This document shows, piece after piece, positions 32,822 through 40,079 of a stretch of 64,000 nucleotides of DNA. A program made the position numbers and the translations under genes. The stretch is from RYN-230 sp963829725 (GTDB lineage: Bacteria > Actinomycetota > Actinomycetes > Streptosporangiales > Streptosporangiaceae). The notes below the pieces were generated by a model. That model was not told the origin of the DNA. It saw nothing but the letters and a program-made list of their open reading frames with translations, and searched no databases. The stretch's first letter is position 1, and each line of letters opens with the position of its first letter. The stretch covers positions 310,001-374,000 of the forward strand of contig CAWHJW010000009.1 of assembly GCA_963829725.1 (NCBI GenBank), in the 5' to 3' direction.

Positions 32822-33640
32822 GTGGAACTGCGCGCGGACTGCGGGCGGTGCGCGGCGCTGTGCTGCACCGCGCCGGCCTTCGCCGTCTCGGCCGACTTCG
32901 CCCTCGATAAGCCGGCCGGCCAGCCCTGCCCCCATCTGGGCGCGGGGTTCCGCTGCGGCATCCACGACCGGCTGCGGGCGCACGGGTTCCCCGGCTGCGC
33001 CGTCTACGACTGCTTCGGGGCGGGGCAGCGGGTCACCCAGGAGACCTTCGGCGGGCGGGACTGGCAGCAGGCGCCCGCGGCGGCGGGCGAGATGTTCGCC
33101 GTGTTCGGGGTCATGCGGCAGCTGCACGAGATGCTCTGGTACCTGGGCGAGGCCGTGGCGGCCGTCAGCGGCCCGCTGCAGGCCAATCTGCGCCGGGCCG
33201 CCGCGAGCACCAGCCAGCTGGCGTCGGGCAGCCCGGCGGCGCTGCAGGCGCTGGACGTGGCCGCGCACCGGCGGGAGGTCAGCGAACTGCTGCTGCGGGC
33301 CAGCGAGGTGGCCCGGGGGCCGGCCAGCCCCGGCGCCGACCTGCGTGGCGCGGACCTGGCTGGGCAGGACCTGCGGGGCGCCGACCTGAGCGGGGCCAGC
33401 CTGCGGGGGACGTGCCTGATCGGGACGGACCTGCGCGGGGCCAGCCTGTGGCTGGCCGACCTGACCGGGGCGGACCTGCGCGGCGCCCGGCTGGACGGGG
33501 CGGATCTGGCCGGCGGCCTGTTCCTGACCCAGGCGCAACTGGACTCGGCGGCGGGTAACAGCGCCACGCGCGTGCCGGACGGCCGGGCCAGGCCCGGGCA
33601 CTGGCCGACGGCCGGAGACCGGCCAATCCGGGCCCGCTAG
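32822..33640 (+). CDS. YkgJ-type Cys-rich domain fused to pentapeptide repeats
   Basis: About 272 residues. Residues 1-75 carry a cysteine cluster resembling the YkgJ zinc/iron-chelating domain: DCGRCAALCC, then CPHLG, RCGIHDRLRAHGFPGCAVYD and CFG, at least eight Cys. A helical middle region follows (residues 80-165, FAVFGVMRQLHEMLWYLGEA). From about residue 172 to 240 there are about 13 pentapeptide units of the A(D/N)LXX type (GADLRGADLAGQDLRGADLS), forming a right-handed quadrilateral helix. GTG 32822 is 9 bases after the ppm1 stop. The fusion suggests a metal-dependent or redox-sensing protein with a DNA-mimic-like or interaction surface; function is unknown. It occurs beside rbpA and ppm1. 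Confidence 0.75.
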   Translation: MELRADCGRCAALCCTAPAFAVSADFALDKPAGQPCPHLGAGFRCGIHDRLRAHGFPGCAVYDCFGAGQRVTQETFGGRDWQQAPAAAGEMFAVFGVMRQLHEMLWYLGEAVAAVSGPLQANLRRAAASTSQLASGSPAALQALDVAAHRREVSELLLRASEVARGPASPGADLRGADLAGQDLRGADLSGASLRGTCLIGTDLRGASLWLADLTGADLRGARLDGADLAGGLFLTQAQLDSAAGNSATRVPDGRARPGHWPTAGDRPIRAR

Positions 33641-33662
33641 CTGCCCGCCCGCCAGCCCGCCC

Positions 33663-34043
33663 TCAGGCGCTCTTGCGCTGCCGGGCCGACACCTTGGGCG
33701 GGGCCGGCTCGCCGCGCTGGCCGCGGATCAGCGCCAGCCGCTCGGCGAGCACTTCCTCCAGGTCAGCGATGGACCGGCGTTCCCGGAGCATGTCCCAGTG
33801 ACTGCGCGGCGGCTTGGCCTTGCGCGGTGCGGACAGGTCGCTCGTGGTCGTGAACGCCGTCACCCCGCATACCCGGCATTCCCAGGTGGCCGGAACTTCC
33901 GCCTCCGCGGCGAACGGGACGGTAAAGTGGTGACCCTTGGGGCAGTCAAAAGCGATCTCCTGGCGGGGCGCCAGATCGGTGTTACGGTCATTCTCGTAGC
34001 TCGTTGCCCCGAGCCGGGTTCCGCGAAGTGCGCGTTCGGCCAT
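33663..34043 (-). CDS. rbpA: RNA polymerase-binding protein RbpA
   Basis: A 126-residue actinobacterial transcription factor that binds RNA polymerase and group 1/2 sigma factors and stabilises open complexes. The N-terminus ALRGTRLGATSYENDRN matches RbpA. The zinc-fold core has FDCPKGHHFTVPFAAEAEVP and WECRVCGV. The C-terminal sigma-interaction region SHWDMLRERRSIADLEEVLA is complete. GGGAGG precedes the ATG. A SigR-type promoter lies upstream, consistent with thiol-stress induction known for rbpA in Streptomyces. This gene is strong evidence that the host is an actinobacterium. Confidence 0.97.
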   Translation of the reverse strand: MAERALRGTRLGATSYENDRNTDLAPRQEIAFDCPKGHHFTVPFAAEAEVPATWECRVCGVTAFTTTSDLSAPRKAKPPRSHWDMLRERRSIADLEEVLAERLALIRGQRGEPAPPKVSARQRKSA

Positions 34044-34083
34044 CAGTCACTGCCTCCCAGGCGCTCAGCCTTGTGATGTGGAT

Positions 34084-34109
34084 AACGCCGAGTACCCGAT
34101 CAAGATTCC
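34084..34109 (-). promoter_or_regulatory. SigR (SigH)-type promoter of rbpA
   Basis: On the minus strand GGAAT (34109-34105), exactly 18 bases, GTT (34086-34084). This matches the GGAAT-N18/19-GTT consensus of thiol-stress sigma factors of the SigR family. It would give a leader of about 35 bases to rbpA. The match is from sequence; use of SigR is inferred from the known regulation of rbpA. Confidence 0.6.
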
Positions 34110-34133
34110 CGCTGTGCCCGATTCCAACCCCCC

Positions 34134-34970
34134 TCAGCCCGCGGGGCGGGGGTGCCACTGGCCGCGGCTGAGCAGGACGTCGCGCAGGGCCACCGTCTCA
34201 TCGGTCATGATGCCGTCCACCCCGCTGTCCAGCAGGCGGTGCATCAGGTCCGGCGAGTTCACCGTCCAGGCATGCACGTCCAGCCCGAGCGCGTGAGCGC
34301 GGGCGACGAAGGCCGGGGTGGCCACGCTGGCCGGCACCTGGGCGCACCGGACGCCGGTCCGGGCCAGCCGGTCGGCCAGCGCCGGGTACGCGCCCCGGCC
34401 GGCGGCCCGCAGCTGGCCGGGACGCCCCTGGCCCGGCCGGATCCGGTTACGCGGGCCGCGGGGACCACCGAAGCGCACCACCGCGGCCGCGAGCGGGGAG
34501 GCGGCCATGCACACCTGCTGGTCAAGCACCCGGCGCACGATGCGCAGCCGGCTGGCACTGAACGAGGTGACGCACACCCGCTCCCAGGCGCCGGTGCGGC
34601 GCAGCACCTGAGCCAGCGGCTGGACCGCGGGCGCATCCTTCACGTCGATGTTGAACCGCACGTCCGGCCACGCGCCCAGCAGGTCCTCCAGCAGCGGGAT
34701 CGGCTCGGTCCCGCCGATCAGTGCCTTGGCCACCTCCCGGTACGGCAGCCGGGCGACCCGCCCGGGCCGCCCGGTAACCCGGTCCAGCGTGCGGTCGTGG
34801 AACGCGATCAGCGCCCCGTCCGCGGTCGCCTGGATGTCGGTCTCCAGGTACCAGTAGCCGAGCCCCACCGCATGCTCGAAGGCCCGCCACGAGTTCTCCG
34901 GGGCATGGGCCGCCCCGCCCCGGTGCGCGAACGCCACCGGCCTCGGGTGATCAAGGAATGCGGACGGCAT
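34134..34970 (-). CDS. Glycerophosphodiester phosphodiesterase
   Basis: A 278-residue GDPD-family TIM-barrel phosphodiesterase hydrolysing glycerophosphodiesters to glycerol-3-phosphate and an alcohol. Active-site residues: HR in FAHRGGAAHAPENSWRAF, ExD in YLETDIQATADG, and the His of IAFHDRTLDRVTG. The C-terminal motif VHAWTVNSPDLMHRLLDSGV is typical. There is no signal peptide, so it is cytoplasmic. A Gly/Arg/Pro-rich insertion near residues 170-190 is unusual. It reads toward rbpA with 90 bases between and may use a shared transcript or its own promoter. Confidence 0.9.
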   Translation of the reverse strand: MPSAFLDHPRPVAFAHRGGAAHAPENSWRAFEHAVGLGYWYLETDIQATADGALIAFHDRTLDRVTGRPGRVARLPYREVAKALIGGTEPIPLLEDLLGAWPDVRFNIDVKDAPAVQPLAQVLRRTGAWERVCVTSFSASRLRIVRRVLDQQVCMAASPLAAAVVRFGGPRGPRNRIRPGQGRPGQLRAAGRGAYPALADRLARTGVRCAQVPASVATPAFVARAHALGLDVHAWTVNSPDLMHRLLDSGVDGIMTDETVALRDVLLSRGQWHPRPAG

Positions 34971-35038
34971 GTACGCGAGTATGCGTCACCGGCAGGTGCA
35001 GCTTGTAAACGGAGCACGTCAGATGGCTGAAAGTCCGG

Positions 35039-35608
35039 TCAGGGCGGGGATAGGCCGGCCCATTCGCGGCGGCGGGCCTCGGCCAGCGCGATCGCGGCCG
35101 CGGCGGCGACGTTGAGCGAGCCCACCCGGCCGACCAGCGGGATGTAGGCGACGGCGTCGGCGGCGGCCAGCAGCGCGGGCGAGCAGCCGTGGTCCTCGTT
35201 GCCCAGGGCCAGGCACACGTCGCCGTCCAGCGGCGCCTGGTGCAGTGGCCGGGCGCCGGAGGCCAGCTCGATGGCCACTACCCGCAGGCCCGCCTCCTGG
35301 GCCGCCTTGGCCGCCGCGACCGGGTCGGGCTCGCGCTCGGCGTCCAGGAACCGCTGGGTGCCGAGCGCCGTCTTGGCCACCGACGGATGGTCCAGCGAGG
35401 CAGTGTTCCCGCTCAGCCAGAGCCGGTCCGCGCCGAACGCGGCCGCGGAGCGGATGATCATGCCCACGTTGAATGGCTGCGTCACCGAGTCCAGCAACAG
35501 CGCCAGCCGGCCGCTGGTGGCCCGGCGCCACGAGCGGTTCAGCCGCTTGACGTCCGTGGGGCGCAGCTGCCGGGGCGGCCCGGCCGGCGCCGGCTCGGGG
35601 CGGATCAC
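35039..35608 (-). CDS. TrmH/SpoU-family RNA 2'-O-methyltransferase
   Basis: About 189 residues of the SPOUT class. The three conserved motifs are present: PFNVGMIIRSAAAFGADRLW (N-x-G-x-x-x-R-S/A), LALGNEDHGCSPALL, and IPLVGRVGSLNVAAAAAIAL with the trailing LAEARR. GTG 35608 overlaps the stop of the upstream methyltransferase. The N-terminal LRPTDVKRLNRSWRR is a short basic region instead of the L30e-like substrate domain of larger SpoU enzymes, as in TrmH proper. tRNA or rRNA ribose methylation is likely; the exact site is not. Confidence 0.85.
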   Translation of the reverse strand: MIRPEPAPAGPPRQLRPTDVKRLNRSWRRATSGRLALLLDSVTQPFNVGMIIRSAAAFGADRLWLSGNTASLDHPSVAKTALGTQRFLDAEREPDPVAAAKAAQEAGLRVVAIELASGARPLHQAPLDGDVCLALGNEDHGCSPALLAAADAVAYIPLVGRVGSLNVAAAAAIALAEARRREWAGLSPP

Positions 35609-36231
35609 CGGGCGGTCACCTCCAGCACCCGGTAGCCGGCCCGGGACGCGAGGCGGGCCGTGTCCCAGCCTTCCTCGCGGAGCCAGCGGTGCAGCGAGTC
35701 GCCGCCCAGGTGCCGGGCCGCCACCAGGTAGGCCCGGGCCCCGGGGGCCAGCCGCCCCAGCCAGGCGGCGAGCAGTTCGTGCTGTGCCTGCTTGCCGATC
35801 CGGACCGGGGGGTTGGACCAGATCGCGGCGAACTGGGCGGGCAGCCGCGGGTCGGCCGGACTCACGCAGCGCACGCCGGGCAGGCCGGCCCGGGCCGCGT
35901 TGGCCGCGCACAGCCCCAGGGCCCGCTCGTTCACGTCCACCGCCCACACCGTGGCGCCCGGGGAGCGGGCCGCCATGGCCAGCGCGACCGGCCCGTAGCC
36001 GGTGCCGAGATCGAGCAGGTCGCCACCGGCCGGGGGTGGCGGGACGGTCTCCAGCAGCACCCGGGTGCCCGGGTCCAGCCGGGAGGCGGAGAACACGCCC
36101 GCGTCCGTCTCGCACTCGAAATGCAGGTCGGGCAGCACGACCTGGACCAGCCCCGGGCGGTGCGCGGCCGCCGGGCGGGCGGTGAAGTACTGCTCCGCCG
36201 GCCCGGCCCCGGCCGCCCGGTCGCCCGCCAC
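35605..36231 (-). CDS. RsmC/RlmG-like SAM-dependent methyltransferase
   Basis: About 208 residues. It has the SAM motif LLDLGTGYGPVALAMAARSP, VWAVDVNERALGLCAANAAR and the N6/N2-type catalytic NPP in IWSNPPVRIGKQAQHELL. This combination is typical of 16S/23S rRNA guanine-N2 methyltransferases (MTS domain). The GTG start at 36231 has no strong ribosome site. It is coupled by a four-base overlap to the TrmH-type gene, so the two probably form an RNA-modification pair. Confidence 0.85.
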   Translation of the reverse strand: MAGDRAAGAGPAEQYFTARPAAAHRPGLVQVVLPDLHFECETDAGVFSASRLDPGTRVLLETVPPPPAGGDLLDLGTGYGPVALAMAARSPGATVWAVDVNERALGLCAANAARAGLPGVRCVSPADPRLPAQFAAIWSNPPVRIGKQAQHELLAAWLGRLAPGARAYLVAARHLGGDSLHRWLREEGWDTARLASRAGYRVLEVTAR

Positions 36232-36244
36232 GCCGCCGCGACCG

Positions 36245-36604
36245 CTACCGCGACGCCGGCGGGGCGGGCACCGACCCCGGGGCGGGGGCCGCCCCGGCCC
36301 GGGCCAGCGCCGGGTCGATGTACCGGTGGGTCAGCCACCGTTCCACCACGAACGTGAGCACCGGGATGGTGCCGGCCAGCAGCACCAGCACGGTCGGCCC
36401 GGCGCCCAGCCGCAGGCGGCGGGCCAGCAGGAAGGCGAACACGAGGTAGATGATGTACAGCATGCCGTGCAGCGCGCCGACATCGTTGGCCACCTCGGGC
36501 TTGCCCGCGACCACCTGGAGCGGGATGCCGACGAAGCACAGGATGATGAGCACCACCCCGGTTACGTACGCCATCACCCGGTAGCGGAGCACGGCTGCGC
36601 GCAC
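36245..36604 (-). CDS. DUF3817 integral membrane protein
   Basis: A 119-residue protein with three hydrophobic segments (about residues 12-34, 44-62 and 70-87) and the DUF3817 hallmark ALHGMLYIIYLVFAFLLARR. The GTG start has GGAGG upstream at good spacing. The C-terminus is a short Pro/Ala-rich tail. Function is unknown for the family. Confidence 0.82.
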   Translation of the reverse strand: MRAAVLRYRVMAYVTGVVLIILCFVGIPLQVVAGKPEVANDVGALHGMLYIIYLVFAFLLARRLRLGAGPTVLVLLAGTIPVLTFVVERWLTHRYIDPALARAGAAPAPGSVPAPPASR

Positions 36605-36656
36605 CGGCCTGCCTCCTCAATCTTGCTTGCGTGAGCTGCCTGGGCCGGGGCCCGCC

Positions 36657-37073
36657 TCAGCGGAGCCCGTGCCAGCGTCCGTGCCCCTTTGCCTCGGCGG
36701 TCAGCCGGGCCAGGTAGGCGTTGTACTCGGCGAGTTCCTCGTCCTCGTCGTCGCCACCCGCCGCGTCCGCCACCTGGGCCGCGGGCGCGCCCGGCGCCCC
36801 GGCGGGCAGCGCGACGTCCTGCTGGCCGGCCGTGGCGGGCGGGTGGAACTCGTCCCGGATCGTCTTGGCCCAGAAGACGATAGCGAATACCGCGAAAATC
36901 GGCCATTCGAAGGTATAAGCCCAGCTCAGGGCGTTCCCCGCCTCAGCGCGGCGGAACTGCCAGTCGCCGAGCGCCAGCATCCCGATCACGGTGGCGACCA
37001 CGAGGGCATGCCACCCGAGCCACCGGGGCCGGATCAGGAACCGCCAGCGCGCGGCCGGGGGATCGCTGGACAT
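36657..37073 (-). CDS. Small membrane protein with a SURF1-like N-terminus
   Basis: A 138-residue protein. The first helix region RPRWLGWHALVVATVIGM followed by LALGDWQFRRAEAGN resembles the N-terminal membrane anchor of SURF1 (W-x3-H and LG-x-WQ-x-RR), a cytochrome oxidase assembly factor. A second hydrophobic segment WPIFAVFAIVFWAK follows instead of the large extracytoplasmic SURF1 domain. The tail is acidic (DDEDEELAEYN) and cytoplasmic if both helices span. It lies 52 bases upstream of the DUF3817 gene, same strand, so the two are probably co-transcribed. Function unknown. Confidence 0.7.
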   Translation of the reverse strand: MSSDPPAARWRFLIRPRWLGWHALVVATVIGMLALGDWQFRRAEAGNALSWAYTFEWPIFAVFAIVFWAKTIRDEFHPPATAGQQDVALPAGAPGAPAAQVADAAGGDDEDEELAEYNAYLARLTAEAKGHGRWHGLR

Positions 37074-37187
37074 GGCACGAGTCTAGCCTGCACCGTGCGG
37101 CCCGCCGCGTTCCCTGTGACTCAAGGCCGCCGCATTCCCCGCGCGTCAATGCCGAGACATTGTGGCAGGTCAGTGATAATCAGGAGC

Positions 37188-37553
37188 ATGTCCTTGACGG
37201 ATCTGCTATTGCCTGGCCGGATGGCGCTGGCCGGACGGCTGCCTGCCCGGCTGGAAGACCTGCACGGGCCGGAACGGGGCGTCATCGTGCTGCCCCGTCA
37301 CCTGGCCTGGCCGGGCATGCGTGAGTTCGACGTGACCGACGACCGGCTGCGCCGCAGCCTGTACGGCATCGTGCTGACCCAGGGGCGCCGCAACGACCTG
37401 GCCCGGTTCGTCAACGCGCGGCTGCTGCGCCAGGACTGGCCGCTGCTGCGCACCTCGCTCGACCCGAAGCTGCGCCGCTGGTGCGAGCGGCGGCTGGCGC
37501 TGCGCGGCCTGGCCGCGCCGGACGCCGGGCCGGAGGCGGCGCTGCCCGATTAG
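37188..37553 (+). CDS. Conserved hypothetical protein
   Basis: A 121-residue basic protein. No signal peptide or membrane segment. CAGGAG sits 4-8 bases before the ATG. It starts with MSLTDLLLPGRMALAGRLPA and has REFDVTDDRLRRSLYGIVLT and helical LLRTSLDPKLRRWCERRLAL. I do not recognise a family. It is divergent from the SURF1-like gene. Confidence 0.55.
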   Translation: MSLTDLLLPGRMALAGRLPARLEDLHGPERGVIVLPRHLAWPGMREFDVTDDRLRRSLYGIVLTQGRRNDLARFVNARLLRQDWPLLRTSLDPKLRRWCERRLALRGLAAPDAGPEAALPD

Positions 37554-37605
37554 GCGGGCCTTGCCCTACCATGCACCCGTGGGCGGCGGGTGAGAGGGGC
37601 TGGCC

Positions 37606-37842
37606 ATGCTCAACGAGGGCGCTGGGTCGTGGGCGGGCCGCCAGGCCCGCCAGGCCCCGGACCGGGTGGCCCTGGTCTGCGACCGCCCGGTCAGCTGCGC
37701 CGGGCTGGATGACCGGGTGCGGGGGCTGGCCCGGTACAAGGTGTCCAAGCCGGTGTGCTTCACCGGGGCCTTGCCCCGCACCGCCACCGGGAAGATCCTC
37801 AAGAAACAGCTCCGCGAGACCTACGGAAGGCAGCCTCCATGA
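37606..37842 (+). pseudogene. Acyl-CoA ligase remnant with the whole middle deleted
   Basis: The 78-codon frame joins the N-terminus of an AMP-binding acyl-CoA ligase (SWAGRQARQAPDRVALVC, the usual opening before the adenylation domain) directly to its extreme C-terminus (YKVSKPVCFTGALPRTATGK, then ILKKQLRETYG, the A10 motif with the catalytic Lys). About 400 residues, including all ATP-binding motifs, are missing. The junction is in frame. Its stop overlaps the ATG of the MaoC gene, so it was the first gene of a fatty-acyl or aromatic-acyl operon. A product could be made but cannot be an active ligase. Confidence 0.7.
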
Positions 37843-38297
37843 CCACCACCGTCAACGGCCTGGACGAGCTCACCGCACTGGCCGGCACCGACCTGGGCCG
37901 CACCGGCTGGGTCGAGGTGACCCAGGAACGGGTGAACACGTTCGCCGACGGCACCGGCGACGACCAGTGGATCCACGTGGACACCGAGCGGGCCGCGGCT
38001 GGGCCGTTCGGCGGCACCATCGCGCACGGGTACCTGACCCTGTCCATGGTCATCCCGCTGTTCGCCAAGCTGCTGCAGGTCGGCGGGGTCAGCATGGGGA
38101 TCAACTACGGGCTGAACAAGGTCCGCTTCCCGGCGCCGGTCCCGGTCGGCTCGAAGATCAGGCTGGCCGCCCGGCTCACCGCCGTGGACCCCGCCGGGGC
38201 GGGCGCGGTCCAGGTCACCGCGGACTTCACCGTCGAGGTCGAGGGCGGGGCCAAGCCGGCCTGCGTGGCCCAGGCCATCTACCGCTACTACGCCTGA
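37839..38297 (+). CDS. MaoC-family (R)-specific enoyl-CoA hydratase/dehydratase
   Basis: A 152-residue hotdog-fold hydratase. The MaoC signature is present: FADGTGDDQWIHVDTERAAA with the catalytic Asp/His, then FGGTIAHGYLTLSMVIPLFA. The later strand KVRFPAPVPVGSKIRLAARL is typical. ATG 37839 overlaps the stop of the ligase remnant and follows GGAAGG. The gene looks intact even though its operon partner is deleted. Substrate chain length cannot be told. Confidence 0.88.
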   Translation: MTTTVNGLDELTALAGTDLGRTGWVEVTQERVNTFADGTGDDQWIHVDTERAAAGPFGGTIAHGYLTLSMVIPLFAKLLQVGGVSMGINYGLNKVRFPAPVPVGSKIRLAARLTAVDPAGAGAVQVTADFTVEVEGGAKPACVAQAIYRYYA

Positions 38298-38301
38298 CCC
38301 C

Positions 38302-38460
38302 CCGCAGGCCGGCTACGTCAGCCAGGTCCGCTGCGACCACTACTCGACGGCCCGGACCCTCGAGGAGGCCCTGGGCATCGGCCCGTTCACCGCGAGCGGC
38401 GAGTACGCGGTGCCGGTCGGCGACGCGTTGCCTGGCGGCCCGGCCGGCCGCATGACCAGG
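38302..38460 (+). pseudogene. C-terminal fragment of an alkaline phosphatase/phospholipase C-type phosphoesterase
   Basis: Directly after the MaoC stop, one frame reads AGYVSQVRCDHYSTARTLEE followed by ALGIGPFTASGEYAVPV. The DHYSTxRTxEExLG pattern is characteristic of the C-terminal end of phosphoesterase-family (acid phosphatase/phospholipase C-like) enzymes, which have more than 300 residues. There is no start codon or upstream domain, so this is a leftover tail. Identification is from pattern memory only. Confidence 0.45.
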
Positions 38461-38504
38461 CCCCGGCGGCCGGCCGCCGGGCCGCACCGTCTACTGTGCG
38501 GCGC

Positions 38505-39338
38505 ATGCGATTTGCCACGATCCGGACGGCTGACGGCACCACGGCGGCGCGGCTCGACGGGGAGGTGCTGGTCCCGCTGGCCGCGGCGGACGTGACCGCG
38601 CTGCTGGCCGGCGGGGACCCCGCGGCGGTCCCGCAGCGGCCGGGCGCCGCGCCGGTGCCGGCCAGCGAGGCCAGCTTCGCCCCGCTGGTGCCGCAGCCAT
38701 CGAAGATCATCTGCGTCGGGCTGAACTACCGCGCGCACATCCTGGAGACCGGGCGCGAGCTGCCCCAGTACCCGACGCTGTTCGCGAAGTTCGCCGGCAC
38801 CCTGCTGGGCCCGCGCGACGACCTGGTGCTGCCCGGCATCAGCGAGCGGGTGGACTGGGAGGCCGAGCTGGGCGTGATCATCGGCCGCCCGCTGTACCGG
38901 GCCAGCCGGGAGGAGGCCGCCGCGGCCATCGCCGGCTACACGGTCACCAACGACGTGAGCATGCGCGACTGGCAGCGCCGCACCCTGCAGTGGCTGGCGG
39001 GCAAGATGTTCGAGCGGAGCACCCCGGTCGGCCCGTACCTGGTCACCGGGGACGAGGTCGGCGACGCCGCGGACCTGGAGGTCCGCTGCGAGGTGGACGG
39101 GGTCGTGATGCAGCAGTCCCGCACCTCCGACCTGCTGTTCGGCCCGGCCGACATCGCGGCCTACGCCAGCCAGGCCATCACCCTGCTGCCCGGTGACCTG
39201 CTGCTCACCGGCACCCCCGGCGGCGTGGGCGACGCCCGCAAGCCGCCGGTCTACCTGCAGCCCGGCCAGCTGCTGCGCACCGTCATCGAAAGGCTCGGCG
39301 AATGCGTCAACAGCTGCGTCGCGGAGAAGGCTGGCTGA
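38505..39338 (+). CDS. Fumarylacetoacetate hydrolase-family protein
   Basis: A 277-residue FAH-fold enzyme (hydrolase, isomerase or decarboxylase of oxo-acids). Family core: KIICVGLNYRAHILETGREL, the metal-binding DWEAELGVIIGRPL (E-x-E type), YTVTNDVSMRDWQ, KMFERSTPVGPYLVT and LLLTGTPGGVGDAR. ATG 38505 is preceded 7 bases upstream by TACTGT (38492-38497), so it is probably leaderless. In the context of MaoC and a ligase remnant it may belong to aromatic or branched-acid degradation. Confidence 0.88.
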   Translation: MRFATIRTADGTTAARLDGEVLVPLAAADVTALLAGGDPAAVPQRPGAAPVPASEASFAPLVPQPSKIICVGLNYRAHILETGRELPQYPTLFAKFAGTLLGPRDDLVLPGISERVDWEAELGVIIGRPLYRASREEAAAAIAGYTVTNDVSMRDWQRRTLQWLAGKMFERSTPVGPYLVTGDEVGDAADLEVRCEVDGVVMQQSRTSDLLFGPADIAAYASQAITLLPGDLLLTGTPGGVGDARKPPVYLQPGQLLRTVIERLGECVNSCVAEKAG

Positions 39339-39358
39339 CCAGCGGCCCGGCGCGCCCC

Positions 39359-39386
39359 TGATCCCGCCCCGCTGATCCCGCCCCGC
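39359..39386. repeat. 14-bp tandem duplication
   Basis: TGATCCCGCCCCGC is repeated head-to-tail at 39359-39372 and 39373-39386 in the gap before the adenylate kinase gene. No function evident. Confidence 0.55.
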
Positions 39387-39413
39387 CGCCGGCGGTTGTG
39401 TAAAGGTAGCGAC

Positions 39414-40079
39414 ATGCGCAAGTACGTGATCTTGGGCGTGCCAGGCAGTGGCAAGAGCACCCAGGCCGCCACCCTCGCCGCCGACCTGGACCTGACGCAC
39501 ATCAGCGTGGGCGACATCTTCCGCTGGAATGTGCAGCAGCACACCAAGATGGGCGCCCAGGTACGGCGGGTGATGGCGGCCGGCGAGCTGGTCGGCGACG
39601 ACCTGGCCGACGCGGTGACCGCGCAGCGGCTCACCGACCACGACTGGAACTACGGGTTCATCATCGACGGCTTCCCGCGCAACGCCCGGCAGGCCGAGTT
39701 CTTCCTGGAGAGCTACGACATCGATGCGGTGATCCACCTGGACATGCCCGATTCCGAGGTGCGCCGCCGGGTGCTGGCCCGCCGCCTGTGCTCGGGCTGC
39801 GGCATGGACTACAACCTGATCCAGGGCCGCCCCCGGGAACAGGGGCGGTGCGACGTGTGCGGCGGCACCCTGATCACCCGGGAGGACGACACCGAGGAGG
39901 CGCTCGCCGTCCGGCTCGGTGACTACCACGGGAAGACCGACCCGGTGCTGGCCCTCTTCGGCCGTAAGGAGTACGTCCTCACCATCGACGCCACCAAGGA
40001 CCGCGACGAGGTGCAGCAGGCGATCCGGGCCGCCCTCGTGCTGCCCCCCTGCCAGCCCGGCCCGGCCACCCCGCAGTGA
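39414..40079 (+). CDS. Adenylate kinase (zinc-lid type)
   Basis: A 221-residue nucleoside monophosphate kinase interconverting AMP and ATP with ADP. P-loop GVPGSGKSTQAATLA; NMP-binding region ISVGDIFRWNVQ; IIDGFPRNARQAEFFLE; and a LID with four cysteines (CSGCG and CDVCG, 16 residues between pairs) for a structural zinc. The essential adk of actinobacteria sits in the ribosomal protein/secY cluster, so this is probably a second, diverged copy. AAAGG precedes the ATG at eight bases. It overlaps the glycerate kinase gene by four bases. Confidence 0.88.
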   Translation: MRKYVILGVPGSGKSTQAATLAADLDLTHISVGDIFRWNVQQHTKMGAQVRRVMAAGELVGDDLADAVTAQRLTDHDWNYGFIIDGFPRNARQAEFFLESYDIDAVIHLDMPDSEVRRRVLARRLCSGCGMDYNLIQGRPREQGRCDVCGGTLITREDDTEEALAVRLGDYHGKTDPVLALFGRKEYVLTIDATKDRDEVQQAIRAALVLPPCQPGPATPQ

